DNA of 64,000 bases from Candidatus Nanopelagicales bacterium (lineage in GTDB: Bacteria; Actinomycetota; Actinomycetes; S36-B12; CAIYMF01): contig JAFIHG010000014.1 of NCBI GenBank assembly GCA_017848795.1, positions 1 to 64,000 of the forward strand, given 5' to 3'. A program made the position numbers and the translations under genes. The notes beneath the pieces are model-generated. The model made no database searches, was not told the origin of the DNA, and saw nothing but the letters and a program-made list of their open reading frames with translations. This document shows positions 25,694 to 36,285 of this stretch, piece by piece; positions within the stretch are counted from its first letter, which is position 1, and the number at the start of each line of letters is the position of its first letter.

Positions 25694-26176
25694 ATGACTT
25701 TCACCGTTGGCGACACGGTCGTCTACCCCCATCACGGAGCGGCCAAGATCGAGGCGATCGAGAAGCGAACGGTGAAAGGCGAGGAGCGCGACTACCTCGT
25801 CCTGCGTGTCGCACAGGGGGACCTGACCGTCCGGGTGCCGGCGGCGAACGTGGATCTCGTGGGTGTGCGCGACGTCGTGAACCAGGAGGGGCTGGACAAG
25901 GTCTTCGAGGTGCTGCGCCAGCCGTACACCGAGGAGCCGACGAACTGGTCGCGCCGGTACAAGGCCAACCTGGAGAAGCTCGCCTCCGGTGATGTCATCA
26001 AGGTCGCCGAGGTCGTACGCGACCTGTGGCGCCGGGAGCGCGAGCGCGGGCTGTCCGCCGGGGAGAAGCGGATGCTCGCCAAGGCCCGTCAGATCCTTGT
26101 GTCGGAGCTCGCACTTGCCGAGAAGACCAACGAGGACAAGGCAGAGGCGATCCTCGACGAGGTGCTCGCCTCCTGA
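25694..26176 (+). CDS. carD: CarD-family RNA polymerase-binding regulator
   Basis: This 160-residue protein binds the RNA polymerase beta subunit and stabilises open complexes at stress-sensitive and rRNA promoters. The N-terminal RNAP-interaction domain is [20 protein letters not shown]. The C-terminal helical domain has the minor-groove tryptophan W85 in [20 protein letters not shown] and then [20 protein letters not shown]. The position of W85 matches the mycobacterial protein exactly. The ATG at 25694 has GGGAG upstream; the long upstream in-frame extension is not conserved. Genes for isoprenoid synthesis and CysS follow, as in mycobacteria. Confidence 0.97.
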   Translation: MTFTVGDTVVYPHHGAAKIEAIEKRTVKGEERDYLVLRVAQGDLTVRVPAANVDLVGVRDVVNQEGLDKVFEVLRQPYTEEPTNWSRRYKANLEKLASGDVIKVAEVVRDLWRRERERGLSAGEKRMLAKARQILVSELALAEKTNEDKAEAILDEVLAS

Positions 26177-26226
26177 CCGGCGGCCGCCCGTGGGCGCTCC
26201 GGCGGTGAGCCCACGAGGAGGCGGCA

Positions 26227-27333
26227 GTGGTACGACGTACCGACCGGGTGCCGGGGTTCGCGGTCGAAGCGCTACGCCTGCTGGTGGTGCTCTTCGGGGC
26301 CGGCGCCGGGTATCAGGTCGCCGACCGGCTCGGTGCCCAACGCGCTGACGGGCTGCTCGCATCGGTCAACGGGCTCTGGCTCGGGGCGATCCTCGGCGCG
26401 ATGGCCGGCTATGTGCTCGGTGGAGTCGTCGCCCGGGTCACCCTTCGCTCGCTGGACAAGAGCGAACGTGCGCTGGACGGGTCGGACGCGGAGGCGGTGC
26501 TCGCCGGGGCCGTGGGCGGCGCGATCGGCGCCGTCGCCGCCGGGGTGCTGACCTGGCCGCTGTTCCTGCTCGGCCCCCCGGCGGTGATGCTGCCGACGTT
26601 CGGCTTCCTGGTGCTGGTGGCCGCGCTGTTCGGTGCGCGCGTGCTGCGCACCCGGCGCAGTTCGGTGCTCGGGGCGCTCGGAGGCCGCGGCGCCGGGGCC
26701 CGTACCGCGACGACCTCGACGCTGCCGCGGATCGTCGACACGTCGGTCGCGATCGACGGGCGGATCCTGGACGTCGTACGCGCGGGCTTCCTGCACGGCC
26801 GGTTCCTGGTGCCCGCGCCGGTGCTCGGGGAGCTGCAGTCGATGGCGGACGCCGGCGACGAGACCCGGCGGGTCAAGGGCCGGCGCGGTCTGGAGGTGCT
26901 CGAGACGCTGCGCCGCGAGCAGGGCGTGGAGCTTGTCGCCCTCGACGACGAGGCACCGGCGGTAGCCGAGGTCGACGCGAAGCTGGTCCGGATGTCGCTC
27001 GACCGTGGCGTCGCGCTGCTGACCCTGGACACGAACCTCGCCAAGGCGGCATCCCTCGCAGGCGTCCGGGTGCTGAACCTGCACGCGCTGGCGCTCGCGC
27101 TGCGCCCACCCGTCGTCGTCGGCGACGACGTGATCGTCAACCTGATCAAGGCCGGCAAGGAGTCGGGGCAGGCCGTCGGCTACCTCGACGACGGCACCAT
27201 GGTGGTCGCCGAGAGCGCCCGTGACCGCATCGGCGAGGAGATCGCGGTCGTGGTCACCAGCGTGCTGACGACCGCCAACGGCAGGATGGTGTTCGCGCGC
27301 CCGGCCGGGCTGCCGATGGGCGCGCGCCGCTGA
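26227..27333 (+). CDS. PIN/TRAM-domain membrane protein (putative RNase)
   Basis: This 368-residue protein starts at GTG 26227 after GAGGAG. Residues 10-145 contain four hydrophobic helices ([20 protein letters not shown] through [20 protein letters not shown]). A PIN nuclease-like domain follows, with acidic residues in [30 protein letters not shown] and [10 protein letters not shown]. It ends in a TRAM domain ([20 protein letters not shown]) that should bind RNA. This is the YacL family of Gram-positive bacteria. The set of PIN aspartates appears complete. It fills the place where ispD stands in mycobacteria. Confidence 0.9.
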   Translation: MVRRTDRVPGFAVEALRLLVVLFGAGAGYQVADRLGAQRADGLLASVNGLWLGAILGAMAGYVLGGVVARVTLRSLDKSERALDGSDAEAVLAGAVGGAIGAVAAGVLTWPLFLLGPPAVMLPTFGFLVLVAALFGARVLRTRRSSVLGALGGRGAGARTATTSTLPRIVDTSVAIDGRILDVVRAGFLHGRFLVPAPVLGELQSMADAGDETRRVKGRRGLEVLETLRREQGVELVALDDEAPAVAEVDAKLVRMSLDRGVALLTLDTNLAKAASLAGVRVLNLHALALALRPPVVVGDDVIVNLIKAGKESGQAVGYLDDGTMVVAESARDRIGEEIAVVVTSVLTTANGRMVFARPAGLPMGARR

Positions 27334-27349
27334 GCCCCGAGGAGACCCG

Positions 27350-27832
27350 GTGTCCGTACCCCTGCCGCGCGTCGGGGTGGGCGTCGACGTCCACCCGTTC
27401 GCTCCGGGACGCCCGCTCTGGGTCGCCGGGCTGCACTGGCCGGGGGAGACCGGTCTCGCCGGCCACTCGGACGGGGACGTCGTGGCGCACGCCTGCTGCG
27501 ACGCGCTGCTGTCGGGCGCCGGGCTCGGCGATCTCGGCTCGGTGTTCGACACCGACCGCCCCGAACTGGCCGGCGCCTCCGGGGCCCGGCTGCTCGGCGA
27601 GGCCGCCGCGCTGGTGACGGCGGCCGGCTTCACGATCGGCAACCTCGCCGTCCAGCTCGTCGGCACCCGCCCGCGGCTCGCAGCGCGCCGCGACGAGGCG
27701 AGGGACGTGCTCACCGCCGCTGCGGGTGCTCCGGTGTCGATCGCGGCGACCACGACCGACGGGCTGGGGCTCACCGGACGCGGCGAGGGGCTGGCCGCGA
27801 TCGCGACCGCGCTCGTCGCGCCCGCGCGATGA
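27350..27832 (+). CDS. ispF: 2-C-methyl-D-erythritol 2,4-cyclodiphosphate synthase
   Basis: This 160-residue trimeric enzyme of the MEP isoprenoid pathway converts CDP-ME 2-phosphate to MEcPP. Zinc ligands are in GVDVHPF (Asp, His) and [24 protein letters not shown] and [15 protein letters not shown] fit the active site and CDP pocket. It starts at GTG 27350 with GAGGAG upstream, 16 bp after the PIN/TRAM gene. ispD, normally fused to or next to ispF, is not here. Confidence 0.95.
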   Translation: MSVPLPRVGVGVDVHPFAPGRPLWVAGLHWPGETGLAGHSDGDVVAHACCDALLSGAGLGDLGSVFDTDRPELAGASGARLLGEAAALVTAAGFTIGNLAVQLVGTRPRLAARRDEARDVLTAAAGAPVSIAATTTDGLGLTGRGEGLAAIATALVAPAR

Positions 27833-27860
27833 ACCGGCAAGCCCCGCGGGGCGTACCGCG

Positions 27861-27882
27861 CTGCCGCGGACGATCGCGGCAG
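27861..27882. terminator. Short hairpin between ispF and cysS
   Basis: CTGCCGCG (27861-27868), loop GACGAT, CGCGGCAG (27875-27882): a perfect 8-bp stem 28 bp after the ispF stop and 18 bp before cysS. It may be a weak terminator or a leader hairpin; there is no T tract. Confidence 0.4.
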
Positions 27883-27900
27883 GTCGCATAGGCTGCCGCC

Positions 27901-29331
27901 GTGTCCCTGCGCCTCTACGACACCGCGGCGCGCGCGGTGCGCGAGTTCGTCCCGCTCGAGCCGGGCAGGGCCTCGCTGTACCTCTGTGGCGCGACCGTGC
28001 AGGCCGCCCCCCACGTCGGGCACATCCGGTCCGGGGTCTGCTTCGACGTACTGACCCGCTGGCTCGTCGCCCGCGGCTATGCCGTGACGTTCTGCCGCAA
28101 CGTCACTGACATCGACGACAAGATCCTCGCCAAGGCCGCGCTGGAGGGCCGGCCCTGGTGGGCGGTCACGGCGCACTACGAACGCGAGTTCGCCTGGGCG
28201 TACGACGTCCTCGGGTGCCTGCCTCCGACGGTCGAGCCGCGTGCCACCGGCCACGTACCGGAGATGATCGAGCTGATGGACACGCTCATCGCCGGTGGGC
28301 ACGCGTACCCGGTCGACGGTGACGTGTACTTCGACGTGTCGTCCTACCCGGCGTACGGCGCGCTGTCCGGCCAGCGTCCGGACCAGATGCAGCCCGCGGC
28401 GGACTCGGAGGGCGACACCCGCAAGCGCGACCCGCGCGACTTCGCGCTGTGGAAGGCGGCCAAGCCGGGGGAGCCGTCCTGGCCCACGCCGTGGGGCCGC
28501 GGGCGGCCCGGCTGGCACCTGGAGTGCTCGGCGATGGCCGGCAAGTACCTGGGCCCGAGCTTCGACATCCACGGCGGCGGGCTCGACCTGGTGTTCCCGC
28601 ACCACGAGAACGAGATCGCGCAGAGCCGCAGCGCCGGGGGCGAGTTCGCCCGCTACTGGGTGCACAACGCGTGGGTCACGACGAGCGGCGAGAAGATGAG
28701 CAAGTCGCTCGGCAACTCGCTGCTGGTGCGGGAGGTCGTCAAGCGGGTACGCCCGGTCGAGCTGCGCTACTACCTCACGGCGGCGCACTACCGGTCGATG
28801 ATCGAGTTCTCCTTCGAGGCGCTCGAGGAGACGGCGGTCGGCTACCGCCGCATCGAAGGGTTCCTCGCCCGGGCCCGGGAGCGGCTGGCCCCCGGCGAGG
28901 TGACGGGCGCGGACCTGTCGTCGGCCAGGCCGCCGGAGTTCGACGCGGCGATGGACGACGACCTGGGAGTGCCGCAGGCGCTCGCGGTCGTCCACGAGAC
29001 GGTGCGGCAGGGCAACGCCGCACTCGCCGCTGGGGAGCTGGCCGCGGTGCGCCGGGCGTACGCGCAGGTGCTGGCGATGACCGACGTGCTCGGCGTGAAC
29101 CCGTACGCCGCCCCCTGGGACGAACGCAGCGCGCTGGACGGTGCCGCGACGGGCCGGTGGCGCACCATCGTCGACGACCTGGTCGCGGCCCGGATCGCCG
29201 AGCGGGCCGCGGCCCGCGCCGCGAAGGACTTCGCCGCGGCCGACCGCATCCGCGACGCGCTGCGCGAGGCCGGGATCGACCTCGTCGACGAGCCGGACGG
29301 CACCCGCTGGACGCTGGCGGAGCCGAGCTGA
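27901..29331 (+). CDS. cysS: Cysteinyl-tRNA synthetase
   Basis: This 476-residue class I synthetase charges tRNA-Cys. Visible elements are the zinc cysteines in LYLCGATVQ and [11 protein letters not shown], the HIGH-like [10 protein letters not shown], the zinc/substrate motif [14 protein letters not shown], and the KMSKS loop [12 protein letters not shown]. MshC, the mycothiol ligase, is a CysS paralogue, but the full length and C-terminal anticodon-binding domain here indicate true CysS. The stop overlaps rlmB by one base (TGATG). Confidence 0.95.
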   Translation: MSLRLYDTAARAVREFVPLEPGRASLYLCGATVQAAPHVGHIRSGVCFDVLTRWLVARGYAVTFCRNVTDIDDKILAKAALEGRPWWAVTAHYEREFAWAYDVLGCLPPTVEPRATGHVPEMIELMDTLIAGGHAYPVDGDVYFDVSSYPAYGALSGQRPDQMQPAADSEGDTRKRDPRDFALWKAAKPGEPSWPTPWGRGRPGWHLECSAMAGKYLGPSFDIHGGGLDLVFPHHENEIAQSRSAGGEFARYWVHNAWVTTSGEKMSKSLGNSLLVREVVKRVRPVELRYYLTAAHYRSMIEFSFEALEETAVGYRRIEGFLARARERLAPGEVTGADLSSARPPEFDAAMDDDLGVPQALAVVHETVRQGNAALAAGELAAVRRAYAQVLAMTDVLGVNPYAAPWDERSALDGAATGRWRTIVDDLVAARIAERAAARAAKDFAAADRIRDALREAGIDLVDEPDGTRWTLAEPS

Positions 29332-30284
29332 TGGCCGGCAACTCCAAGCGCAAGGGCGCGACCCGCAAGGGCGCCAGCCGCAAGGGTCCGCAGGTCGGCT
29401 CCGGCGGTCAGCGCCGACGCGCCCTGGAGGGCAGGGGGCCGACGCCGAAGGCGAGCGAGCGCACCGGGCACCCGGCGGCGCGGCGCGCCCGCGCGAGCGC
29501 CAAGCGCGCCGGCACCCGTCCCACCCGCCGGCCCCGGGAGCGGGAGGTCGAGGTCGTCTACGGCCGCAACCCGGTGCTCGAGGCGCTGCGCGCCGGGGTA
29601 CCCGGATCGGCGTTGTACGTGCAGCAGTTCGTGGAATCCGACGACCGGGTACGCGAGGCGCTCACCCTCGCCACCGACGCCGGCGTACCGCTGCTCGAGG
29701 TGCCGCGCGGGCAGCTCGACGACATGTCCCGCCGCGGCGTCCACCAAGGTTTGGCGCTCGCCGTGCCGCCGTACGACTACGCCGAGCCCGAGGACCTGCT
29801 CGCCGCAGCCGCCGAACGCGGCGAGCCACCGCTGATCGTGGCGCTCGACGGGGTCACCGACCCGCGGAACCTGGGTGCGGTCGTGCGCTCCGCGGCCGCC
29901 TTCGGCGCGCACGGCGTCGTGGTGCCCGAGCGGCGCGCCGCCGGGATGAGCGCCGGCGCGTGGAAGGCCTCGGCAGGAGCCGCCGCGCGGCTGCGGGTCG
30001 CGCGCGTGACCAACCTGACCCGCTCCCTCAAGGCGTACGCCGACGCGGGGCTCATGCTGGTCGGGCTGGCCGCCGGCGGCGAGGACCTCGACGACCTCGA
30101 TGCGGGCCTGCTCGCCGGACCCGTGGTGCTCGTGGTCGGCGGCGAGGGTGCCGGCCTGTCGCGGCTGGTGGCGCAGACCTGCGACGTCGTGGCCGGGATC
30201 GCGATGGGCTCCCAGGTGGAGTCGCTCAACGCCTCGGTCGCCGCCGGTATCGCCCTGCACACCGTCGCCCGGGCCCGCCGCTGA
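29331..30284 (+). CDS. rlmB: SpoU-family 23S rRNA 2'-O-methyltransferase
   Basis: This 317-residue protein has a highly basic N-terminal tail ([14 protein letters not shown]), then a substrate-binding domain from [12 protein letters not shown], then the knotted SPOUT domain with motif 1 [16 protein letters not shown], motif 2 [12 protein letters not shown] and motif 3 [13 protein letters not shown]. It corresponds to the cysS-linked TrmH/RlmB gene of mycobacteria (Rv3579c), which methylates 23S rRNA. The exact modified base (G2251 by analogy) is inferred. Confidence 0.93.
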   Translation: MAGNSKRKGATRKGASRKGPQVGSGGQRRRALEGRGPTPKASERTGHPAARRARASAKRAGTRPTRRPREREVEVVYGRNPVLEALRAGVPGSALYVQQFVESDDRVREALTLATDAGVPLLEVPRGQLDDMSRRGVHQGLALAVPPYDYAEPEDLLAAAAERGEPPLIVALDGVTDPRNLGAVVRSAAAFGAHGVVVPERRAAGMSAGAWKASAGAAARLRVARVTNLTRSLKAYADAGLMLVGLAAGGEDLDDLDAGLLAGPVVLVVGGEGAGLSRLVAQTCDVVAGIAMGSQVESLNASVAAGIALHTVARARR

Positions 30285-30313
30285 CGGCCGCCCGGCAGCG
30301 CTCCCGCCCCGCC

Positions 30314-30367
30314 GATCATGACGTTCGTCGGCCCAGGCAGGCCCGAGCGACCGACAACCTCATGATC
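30314..30367. repeat. Imperfect inverted repeat (GATCATGA type)
   Basis: GATCATGACGTTCGTCGG (30314-30331) pairs imperfectly with CCGACAACCTCATGATC (30351-30367): outer GATCATGA and inner GTCGG match. It stands 30 bp after the rlmB stop and may end that transcript or be a member of a dispersed element. It is the only copy I noticed here. Confidence 0.5.
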
Positions 30368-30436
30368 GCGAGCGCTCCGGGTGCGCCGGGTCGCACTCGG
30401 GGTGCAGGTGATCGCGCCTGGTGTCAGGATGCGAGC

Positions 30437-30841
30437 GTGAGAGCTGTCCAGATCCTCGCTCGTCCGCTGCTCGCCACCATCTTCGTGACCGGCGGGTACG
30501 GCGCCGTCCGCAACCCCGGCCCGAGCGCGCAGCGGGCCGAGCCCTTCATCGGCGACCTGGCCAAGTCGTTGCCTGGCATCTCGAGCACGGAGGATCTGGT
30601 ACGGCTCGACGGTGCCGTCAAGGTCGCTGCGGGCACCATGCTGGCCCTCGGCCGGATGCCGCGGCTCAGCGCGCTCGCGCTGATCGCGAGCCTGGCGGTG
30701 ACGACCGCGGCAGCGCACCGCTACTGGGAGGACGACGACCCGCAGATGCGGGCGGCCCACCAGATCCACTTCAACAAGAACCTGTCACTCATCGGCGGTC
30801 TGCTCTTCGCCGCCACCGCGCCGCGCCGCACCACGTCCTGA
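30437..30841 (+). CDS. DoxX-family membrane protein
   Basis: This 134-residue protein begins at GTG 30437 (VRAVQILARPLLATIFVTGG) and has about four hydrophobic helices with the DoxX-type features FVTGGYGAVRNP and VRLDGAVKVAAGTMLALGR, ending in HQIHFNKNLSLIGGLLFAA. In mycobacteria DoxX forms a membrane oxidoreductase complex with SodA and SseA. An SseA-type rhodanese occurs in this window, but not next to it. Function here is not proven. Confidence 0.84.
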   Translation: MRAVQILARPLLATIFVTGGYGAVRNPGPSAQRAEPFIGDLAKSLPGISSTEDLVRLDGAVKVAAGTMLALGRMPRLSALALIASLAVTTAAAHRYWEDDDPQMRAAHQIHFNKNLSLIGGLLFAATAPRRTTS

Positions 30842-30865
30842 CACGGGTTTTCGTACCGGCCCGCT

Positions 30866-31702
30866 TCAGGGCTGGGTGAGCGGCGCCGCCGAGCGGGCTG
30901 CGAGCAGCAGTTCGAGCAGCGGGGTGACCTCTCGCGGGCTCGCCACCCGGTACGCAGCACCGGTCCGGCCCGGCCCCACCTTGACACCGACGTCCGTGCC
31001 CCGCTGCTGCTGGCGCAGCCGGGCGAAGGCGTTCTCGTCGGTGACGTCGTCGCCGACGAACAGCACCGCGTCGGCGGCCAGCTCGCGGCGCAGCACGTCG
31101 ACGGCGTGGCCCTTGCCCGCGTCGATGACCGAGAGCTCGAGCACCTCGTGCCCCACGGTCAGGTGCACCCCCGGGGTCGCGCCCGGCCCACGGCGCACCG
31201 CGTCGAGGGTGTACGCGGCGTCCTCGCGCGAGGCTTGCCGCACGTGCACCGCGACGCTGGCCGGCTTCTCCTCCACCAGCACACCGGGGCGGCCCTCGGC
31301 GAGCAGCGCCCGTACCGACGCCGCGACTTGCGCGCGCAGCGCGCGCCGCTGCGGGTCCAGCCCGGTGAGCGTGCCGTCACTGAACTCCGCGCCGTGGCTG
31401 CCGACGAGGATCACCGGCTCGCCCAGCCCCGAGAGCGCCGCCAGGTCCGCTCGCGCCCGGCCGGAGACGACGGCGGCGTGGGTCGCGGGCAGCTGCGCGA
31501 GCGCCTTGAGCGCGGTGACGCACTCCGGCAAGGCACGAGCCTGCGACGGGTCGGCGACCAGCGGCGAGAGCGTCCCGTCGTAGTCGCTGCACACCAGCAG
31601 CGTGGGTACGGCCGCGAGCGCCGCGAGGGCGGCGCGCAGCGGTGCGCCGAGCGGGTCCCCGGTCGCGGCCGGCGGGGCCGCGACTCCGTCATCAGCCGGC
31701 AT
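30866..31702 (-). CDS. otsB: Trehalose-6-phosphate phosphatase
   Basis: This 278-residue HAD phosphatase releases trehalose from trehalose 6-phosphate. The catalytic loop is CSDYDGTLSPLVADP (DxDGTL), with SHGAEFSDG, DAGKGHAVDVL and the metal loop FVGDDVTDENAFA. The ATG at 31702 overlaps the region of the otsA stop (31704) closely, so the frame's further 17 residues upstream are not needed. It forms a two-gene trehalose operon with otsA. Confidence 0.93.
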   Translation of the reverse strand: MPADDGVAAPPAATGDPLGAPLRAALAALAAVPTLLVCSDYDGTLSPLVADPSQARALPECVTALKALAQLPATHAAVVSGRARADLAALSGLGEPVILVGSHGAEFSDGTLTGLDPQRRALRAQVAASVRALLAEGRPGVLVEEKPASVAVHVRQASREDAAYTLDAVRRGPGATPGVHLTVGHEVLELSVIDAGKGHAVDVLRRELAADAVLFVGDDVTDENAFARLRQQQRGTDVGVKVGPGRTGAAYRVASPREVTPLLELLLAARSAAPLTQP

Positions 31703-31703
31703 G

Positions 31704-33185
31704 TCAGGGCCGCAGCGTCTCGAGGAAGTCAGCGGCCCACCGGTCCACGTCATGGGTGAAGACCTGCCGGCGCATCTCGACCATTCGCTGGCGCTGCTCG
31801 CTCTTGGGGGCCGACATCGCCTTGACGATCGCCTCCTTCACCCCGTCCGCGTCGTACGGGTTGACGAGGTACGCCTGCGGGAGGTCGAGGGCCGCGCCGG
31901 TGAACTCGCTGAGCACCAGCGCGCCGTCCTCGTCGTTGCGGCAGGCGACGTACTCCTTGGCGACCAGGTTCATCCCGTCGCGGTACGGCGTGACGAGCAT
32001 GACGTCGGCGGCCACGTAGTACGCGGCGAGCTCCTCGCGGGCCAGCGGCTGGTGCAGGTACTGGATCGGCGCCTGCCCGATCGTGCCGTGGTCGCCGATC
32101 GCACTGCCGACCATCTGATTGATCTCGTCGCGCATCCGTTGGTATTCCTCGACGTTCTCCCGGCTCGGGGTCGCCACCTGGATGCACACGCAGTCGTCGA
32201 ACCGGCCCTCGTCGAGCAGCTCGGTGATCGCCCCGAGCCGGACGTCGATGCCCTTGGTGTAGTCGAGCCGGTCGACCCCGAGCAGCAGCGTCCGCGGATC
32301 GCCGACGGCGCTGCGGATCTCGGCGGCCCGTTCCCGTACCTCCGGCTGGGCGGCCAGCTCGGAGAACGAACGGGAGTCGATCGAGATGGGGAACGCCCCG
32401 GCGCGTACCGTCCGCGCCCCCGACGCAGCGGCCGGGTCCGGTACGTCGACCGCGTCCTCCTTCGGGGAGAGTCCGAGCAGCCGCTCCGAGAGCGTGAGGA
32501 AGTTCGCGGCGCCGCCCTGGGTGTGGAAACCCACCAGGTCCGCACCGAGCAGCCCCTGCAGGATCTGCTGGCGCCACGGCAGCTGGACGAACAGCTCGGC
32601 GGGCGGGAAGGGGATGTGCAGGAAGTAGCCGATCCGCAGGTCGGGTCGCTGCTCGCGCAGCAGCCGCGGCACGAGCTGGAGCTGGTAGTCGTGCACCCAC
32701 ACCGTCGCGCCGGGTGCCGCCAGGCGCGCCGCCGCGTCGGCGAAGCGGCGGTTGATCCGCTGGTAGGCGTTCCAGGTGTGCCGGTGGTACACCGGGGTCA
32801 CGACCGCGTCGTGGTAGAGCGGCCAGATCGTCTCGTTGCAGAACCCCTCGTAGTACTCCTCGACCTCCTCGCGGGTGAGCGCGACCTCCTCCAGGGCGCA
32901 GGGCCCGAGGTCGTGCGGCAGCGGGGAGGCGGGCACCGAGTCGTCGATGTGCCGTCCGCTCCAGCCCAGCCAGACCGCCTCGCGGTCGCGCAGCACGGGC
33001 TCCATTGCGGTCACCAGGCCGCCGGGTGAAGGCTCCCAGCTGAGCCGGCCCTCCGCCGCGCGGAGTTCGACCGGGAGGCGGTTGCACACCACCAGGAACT
33101 CGTAGGCGGCCTGGGGCGGGCGCTCCTTCGAAGCTGCGGTCATCGCGGTCCCGGTGCCGCTCGCCCCGTCCATCTTGTCTGCCAC
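31704..33185 (-). CDS. otsA: Trehalose-6-phosphate synthase
   Basis: This 493-residue GT20 enzyme joins UDP-glucose (or GDP-glucose) with glucose 6-phosphate. Conserved parts are [73 protein letters not shown] (base and phosphate binding) and [20 protein letters not shown] 33185 is preferred because GAGGA lies 6 nt upstream; ATGs at 33173 and 33143 are alternatives. The open frame continues far upstream inside kynU as a shadow. Trehalose protects against drying and osmotic stress; galU in this window can supply UDP-glucose. Confidence 0.94.
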   Translation of the reverse strand: MADKMDGASGTGTAMTAASKERPPQAAYEFLVVCNRLPVELRAAEGRLSWEPSPGGLVTAMEPVLRDREAVWLGWSGRHIDDSVPASPLPHDLGPCALEEVALTREEVEEYYEGFCNETIWPLYHDAVVTPVYHRHTWNAYQRINRRFADAAARLAAPGATVWVHDYQLQLVPRLLREQRPDLRIGYFLHIPFPPAELFVQLPWRQQILQGLLGADLVGFHTQGGAANFLTLSERLLGLSPKEDAVDVPDPAAASGARTVRAGAFPISIDSRSFSELAAQPEVRERAAEIRSAVGDPRTLLLGVDRLDYTKGIDVRLGAITELLDEGRFDDCVCIQVATPSRENVEEYQRMRDEINQMVGSAIGDHGTIGQAPIQYLHQPLAREELAAYYVAADVMLVTPYRDGMNLVAKEYVACRNDEDGALVLSEFTGAALDLPQAYLVNPYDADGVKEAIVKAMSAPKSEQRQRMVEMRRQVFTHDVDRWAADFLETLRP

Positions 33186-33325
33186 GTCACGTCCTCGCCC
33201 GCATCCCCAGCGGTACGCACATGGTGCGGCTGGGAAGGTCCGACACCACTGTAGGCGGCATCGGTACGCCGGGCTCGCCGCCGGGGTGCCGTCCCGCAGG
33301 GTGCCGTGGCCTACGCCACGCCGGC

Positions 33326-34564
33326 TCAGGGCTCCGGCTCGCCCGCGGTCGCGTCGTGCAACGCCGCGACCAGCGCGTGCAACGCCGCCAGGCCGTCGTG
33401 CACGTCGGTGAACCGCGTGGTGAGCGGGGAGAGCCCGAGCCGGATGCCGTCCGGTGCGCGGAAGTCGGGCACCACCCCGCCGTCGATCAGCGCCTGGGTC
33501 AGCGCCCGCGCGTCCGGGTGGTGGAGCGTGAGGTGCGCGCCGCGGTGCTGCGGGTCGCGCGGGGTGCCGAGGCGTACGCCGAGCGGGGCGAGCCAGTCGT
33601 CGGCGAGCTCGATCGCGTACGACGTGAGGGCGCGCGCCTTGCGGCGGATCGCCGGCAGCCCCGCCTCGGCCACGAGCGCGACCCCCTCCTCGACGCAGCG
33701 CATCGCGATCGGCGCGGTAGTACCGGACAGGAAGCGGCGGACCCCCGCGGCCGCCGTGTAGTCGCGGGCCATCGCGAAGGCGTCGTCCGCGCCGAGCCAG
33801 CCGGGGATCACCGGATCGGTGAGCTCGTCGTGCAGCCGGGTGGCCACCCACAGCCAGGCCGGGGCGCCGGGGCCCGCGTTCAGGTACTTGTAGGTGCAGC
33901 CGACCGCGAGGTCCGCGTCGAGCGCGGGCAGGTCGAGCTCGATCGAGCCCACCGCGTGCGAGCAGTCCCAGAGCATCAGCGCCCCGGCCCGGTGGACGGC
34001 GGCGGTGATGCCGGCGAGGTCGGCGATCGCGCCGCTGCGGTAGTCGACGGCGGAGAGCAGCACGACCGCCACGTCGTCGTGCAGGGCGGCCGCGACGTCG
34101 CTGGCCGCGAGCGGCTCGGTGGGAGCGGGCGCGTCGGGGTCGAGCGGGCCGAGCCAGCTGACCAGCCCACCGCGCTGGTCGGCGACCGCGGTGGCGACAA
34201 ACCGGTCGGTGGGGAAGTCCGCGCGGTGCGCGACGAGGGTGCCGCGGCCCGGGCGCAGGTCGTACGCCGCGTGCAGCAGCTTGAACAGGTTGGTCGTGAC
34301 GGTGTCGCAGACCAGGGTCTCGCCCGCTTCCGCGCCGAGCAGCGCGGTGCCGAGCCGGTCGCCCACCTGCGTGGGCAGCGCCAGCCAGCGTTCCTCCCAG
34401 GACCTGATCAGCCGCGCCCCCCATTCCTGCTCGACGACCTCGGCCACCCGACCCGCGGTGGTCGCCGGCAGCCGTCCCAGCGAGTTGCCGTCGAGGTAGA
34501 TCACCGCGTCGTCGGTGATCGTGAAACGGGCGCGGTACGCGGCGAGCTCGTCGGCGGCGTCCAT
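33326..34564 (-). CDS. kynU: Kynureninase
   Basis: This 412-residue PLP enzyme (fold type I) cleaves kynurenine to anthranilate and alanine. Marks are [14 protein letters not shown] at the N terminus, DFPTDRFVA, the PLP aspartate in [18 protein letters not shown], the PLP lysine in [15 protein letters not shown], and [12 protein letters not shown] near the end. A GTG at 34606 would add 14 residues; no strong ribosome site favours either. The other kynurenine-pathway genes (tryptophan dioxygenase, formamidase) are not in the window, so the gene stands alone between trehalose genes and a cell-wall hydrolase. Confidence 0.92.
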   Translation of the reverse strand: MDAADELAAYRARFTITDDAVIYLDGNSLGRLPATTAGRVAEVVEQEWGARLIRSWEERWLALPTQVGDRLGTALLGAEAGETLVCDTVTTNLFKLLHAAYDLRPGRGTLVAHRADFPTDRFVATAVADQRGGLVSWLGPLDPDAPAPTEPLAASDVAAALHDDVAVVLLSAVDYRSGAIADLAGITAAVHRAGALMLWDCSHAVGSIELDLPALDADLAVGCTYKYLNAGPGAPAWLWVATRLHDELTDPVIPGWLGADDAFAMARDYTAAAGVRRFLSGTTAPIAMRCVEEGVALVAEAGLPAIRRKARALTSYAIELADDWLAPLGVRLGTPRDPQHRGAHLTLHHPDARALTQALIDGGVVPDFRAPDGIRLGLSPLTTRFTDVHDGLAALHALVAALHDATAGEPEP

Positions 34565-34690
34565 CGCCTCGGCCCTGGCCCGGGTGCTGCCCGCTGCGGT
34601 GCCCACGCGGTGAGCCTGCCACGGTCGGCCGGTGGCCGACAGACGCACGGACGATGCCACGGGCGGCGGGCGCCGCGCATACTGCCGAGG

Positions 34691-36199
34691 GTGCAACGGC
34701 GTTCGGTGTCCCGACGGCTGCCGGTCCTCGCCGGCGTCGCGGTCCTCGCGCTCGCGGCCGGGCTGCTCGCGCCCGCGGCGTACGCCACCGACGAGCCGCT
34801 GCAGACCCCGTCCGCGCCCAGCCGGACGGCCGCGCCGTTCTCGACCCCGCCCCTGACGAGCCCGTCTCCGACGACCGCGCCTCCGACGACCGCCCCTCCG
34901 GTGCCGCCCGGTGCGAGTCCCACCCCGAGCCCGCCCGGCCCGACCCCGAGCGACCCGCCGTCCCCGGGCGCTACGCCGGCGCCGTCCCGCACCGCGCCGG
35001 ACCCGGGCACCTCGCAGCCGGCGCCGGAACCGGGCACGGACGGCGAGCTGCCGGCCTTCGGGGTCGACGACGCGTACTGGGATGCGTTCCGGCTGCTGCA
35101 GGCACGCCAGCGCGAGCTCGCCGCCGCCGAGCGTGCGCTGCGCGCCGCGGACGAGACCCTCGCGAGCGCTCGCGGCACCGCCGCACGGCTGAAGGCGGCT
35201 GCCGACGCAGCGTCGGCGTCCGCCGCGACGAGCCGGCTCGAGCTGGACCGGCTGGTCGGACGGCTCTACCAGTACGGCACCCCGGTCAGCGCGGTCGGTG
35301 CGCTGCTCGGCGCCCCGGAGGACTTCCTGGCGGTCCTGGACCGCACGCACAACGACGACGTCGCCGCCGAGCTCGTGGTCGGGCAGGTGGCCTCCGACGA
35401 CCAGCGGGCGGCGCTCGTACGCACCCTGCTGCTCGGAGCCGACGCCCGCATGGAGGCCGCGGCGCGCGCCCAGCAGCAGGCCGGCGAGGCGGTACGGCTC
35501 GCCAGGAAGCGGCTCGCAGAGGCGCGTACGGCCCTCGCGGCGCTGTCCGCGGCGAGCCGGTCGCAGACCGCGGTCGGCACCGACGGCTGCCCGAAGGCCG
35601 ACGTGCCGGGCACGCTGCGCGGCGGCGCCGAGGCGATCGGGGCGCGCCGGCTGTGCCGGGCCGCGGTCACGGGCGCGGCGACCCCACAGGCGGCGCTGGC
35701 GCTGCGCTGGGCGTTCGCCCACCTGGGTGCGGCGTACGCGTGCGGCGGCGCGGGCCGGATGCTGCCCTGGCGCATGGACTGCTCCTCGCTCGTCGCCCGC
35801 GCGTACCACGAAGGCGCCCGGCTGGCCGTCGCCGGCAGCACCTGGGCGCCGTCCACGCGGGAGATGGTGCCGTGGGACGGCGCCGCCCTCGACCCGCACT
35901 ACGCGCTCGTACGACCGGCCGACCTGCGCCCCGGCGATCTGGTGCTCTACGACACCGGCGGCGCGACGTACCGCCACGTCGTGCTCTACCTCGGACCGGC
36001 CAGCCGGGGCGGCCCCGCCTGGATGCTGCACACCAACAGCTGCGGCGACGTGGCCAAGGTGGAGCCGTTCTGGGGATTCCCGACGACCGGCAGCCACACC
36101 TTCCTCGTGGCCCGGCGGGTGCTACACCTGCCGACCGACCCCCCACTCCCCCTCCCTTCGCGTGTCCCTGCTCGAAACGTCGTCAACTCGGCGAGTTAG
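34691..36199 (+). CDS. Exported NlpC/P60 peptidoglycan endopeptidase
   Basis: This 502-residue protein begins at GTG 34691 with a signal peptide ([20 protein letters not shown]). A Pro/Thr/Ser-rich linker and a coiled coil ([20 protein letters not shown]...) follow, then the NlpC/P60 domain with catalytic Cys in [15 protein letters not shown], His in YRHVVLYLG and a third polar residue in LHTNSCGD. It resembles RipA-type enzymes that cut peptidoglycan peptides for cell separation. The last ~20 residues (after [10 protein letters not shown]) are encoded partly by the palindromic repeat at 36152-36230, which supplies the stop codon at 36197-36199. Confidence 0.9.
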   Translation: MQRRSVSRRLPVLAGVAVLALAAGLLAPAAYATDEPLQTPSAPSRTAAPFSTPPLTSPSPTTAPPTTAPPVPPGASPTPSPPGPTPSDPPSPGATPAPSRTAPDPGTSQPAPEPGTDGELPAFGVDDAYWDAFRLLQARQRELAAAERALRAADETLASARGTAARLKAAADAASASAATSRLELDRLVGRLYQYGTPVSAVGALLGAPEDFLAVLDRTHNDDVAAELVVGQVASDDQRAALVRTLLLGADARMEAAARAQQQAGEAVRLARKRLAEARTALAALSAASRSQTAVGTDGCPKADVPGTLRGGAEAIGARRLCRAAVTGAATPQAALALRWAFAHLGAAYACGGAGRMLPWRMDCSSLVARAYHEGARLAVAGSTWAPSTREMVPWDGAALDPHYALVRPADLRPGDLVLYDTGGATYRHVVLYLGPASRGGPAWMLHTNSCGDVAKVEPFWGFPTTGSHTFLVARRVLHLPTDPPLPLPSRVPARNVVNSAS

Positions 36200-36230
36200 C
36201 GACGATTCGAGCAGGGACACGCGGAGGGAG
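36152..36230. repeat. Palindromic repeat, copy 1 (degenerate)
   Basis: The core arms 36161-36189 and 36193-36221 around loop GGC carry CGTGTCCCTGCTCGAA and its complement; CTCCCTT/GGAGGGAG extends the stem outward. It has three mismatched or wobble pairs, unlike the other copies. It contains the stop codon of the NlpC/P60 gene and lies 56 bp before tRNA-Thr. Other copies: 42235, 43172 and 54605. Confidence 0.9.
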
Positions 36231-36285
36231 CCGGCAGGCTCGGGCGTCCCAGTACGCTCGGGGCACGCAGCACCCGCACCACCAC

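Noticed and set aside
27833-27900. T-box leader upstream of cysS
   Set aside because: Only 68 bp are available and no T-box core or antiterminator is visible.
26272-28995. 907-codon open frame on the minus strand across PIN/TRAM, ispF and cysS
   Set aside because: It is antisense to secure genes, with no domain-like sequence. Shadow.
31750-33087. 445-codon second minus-strand frame within otsA
   Set aside because: Same strand but wrong frame; low-complexity Arg/Pro/Ala-rich translation, while otsA has all TPS motifs.
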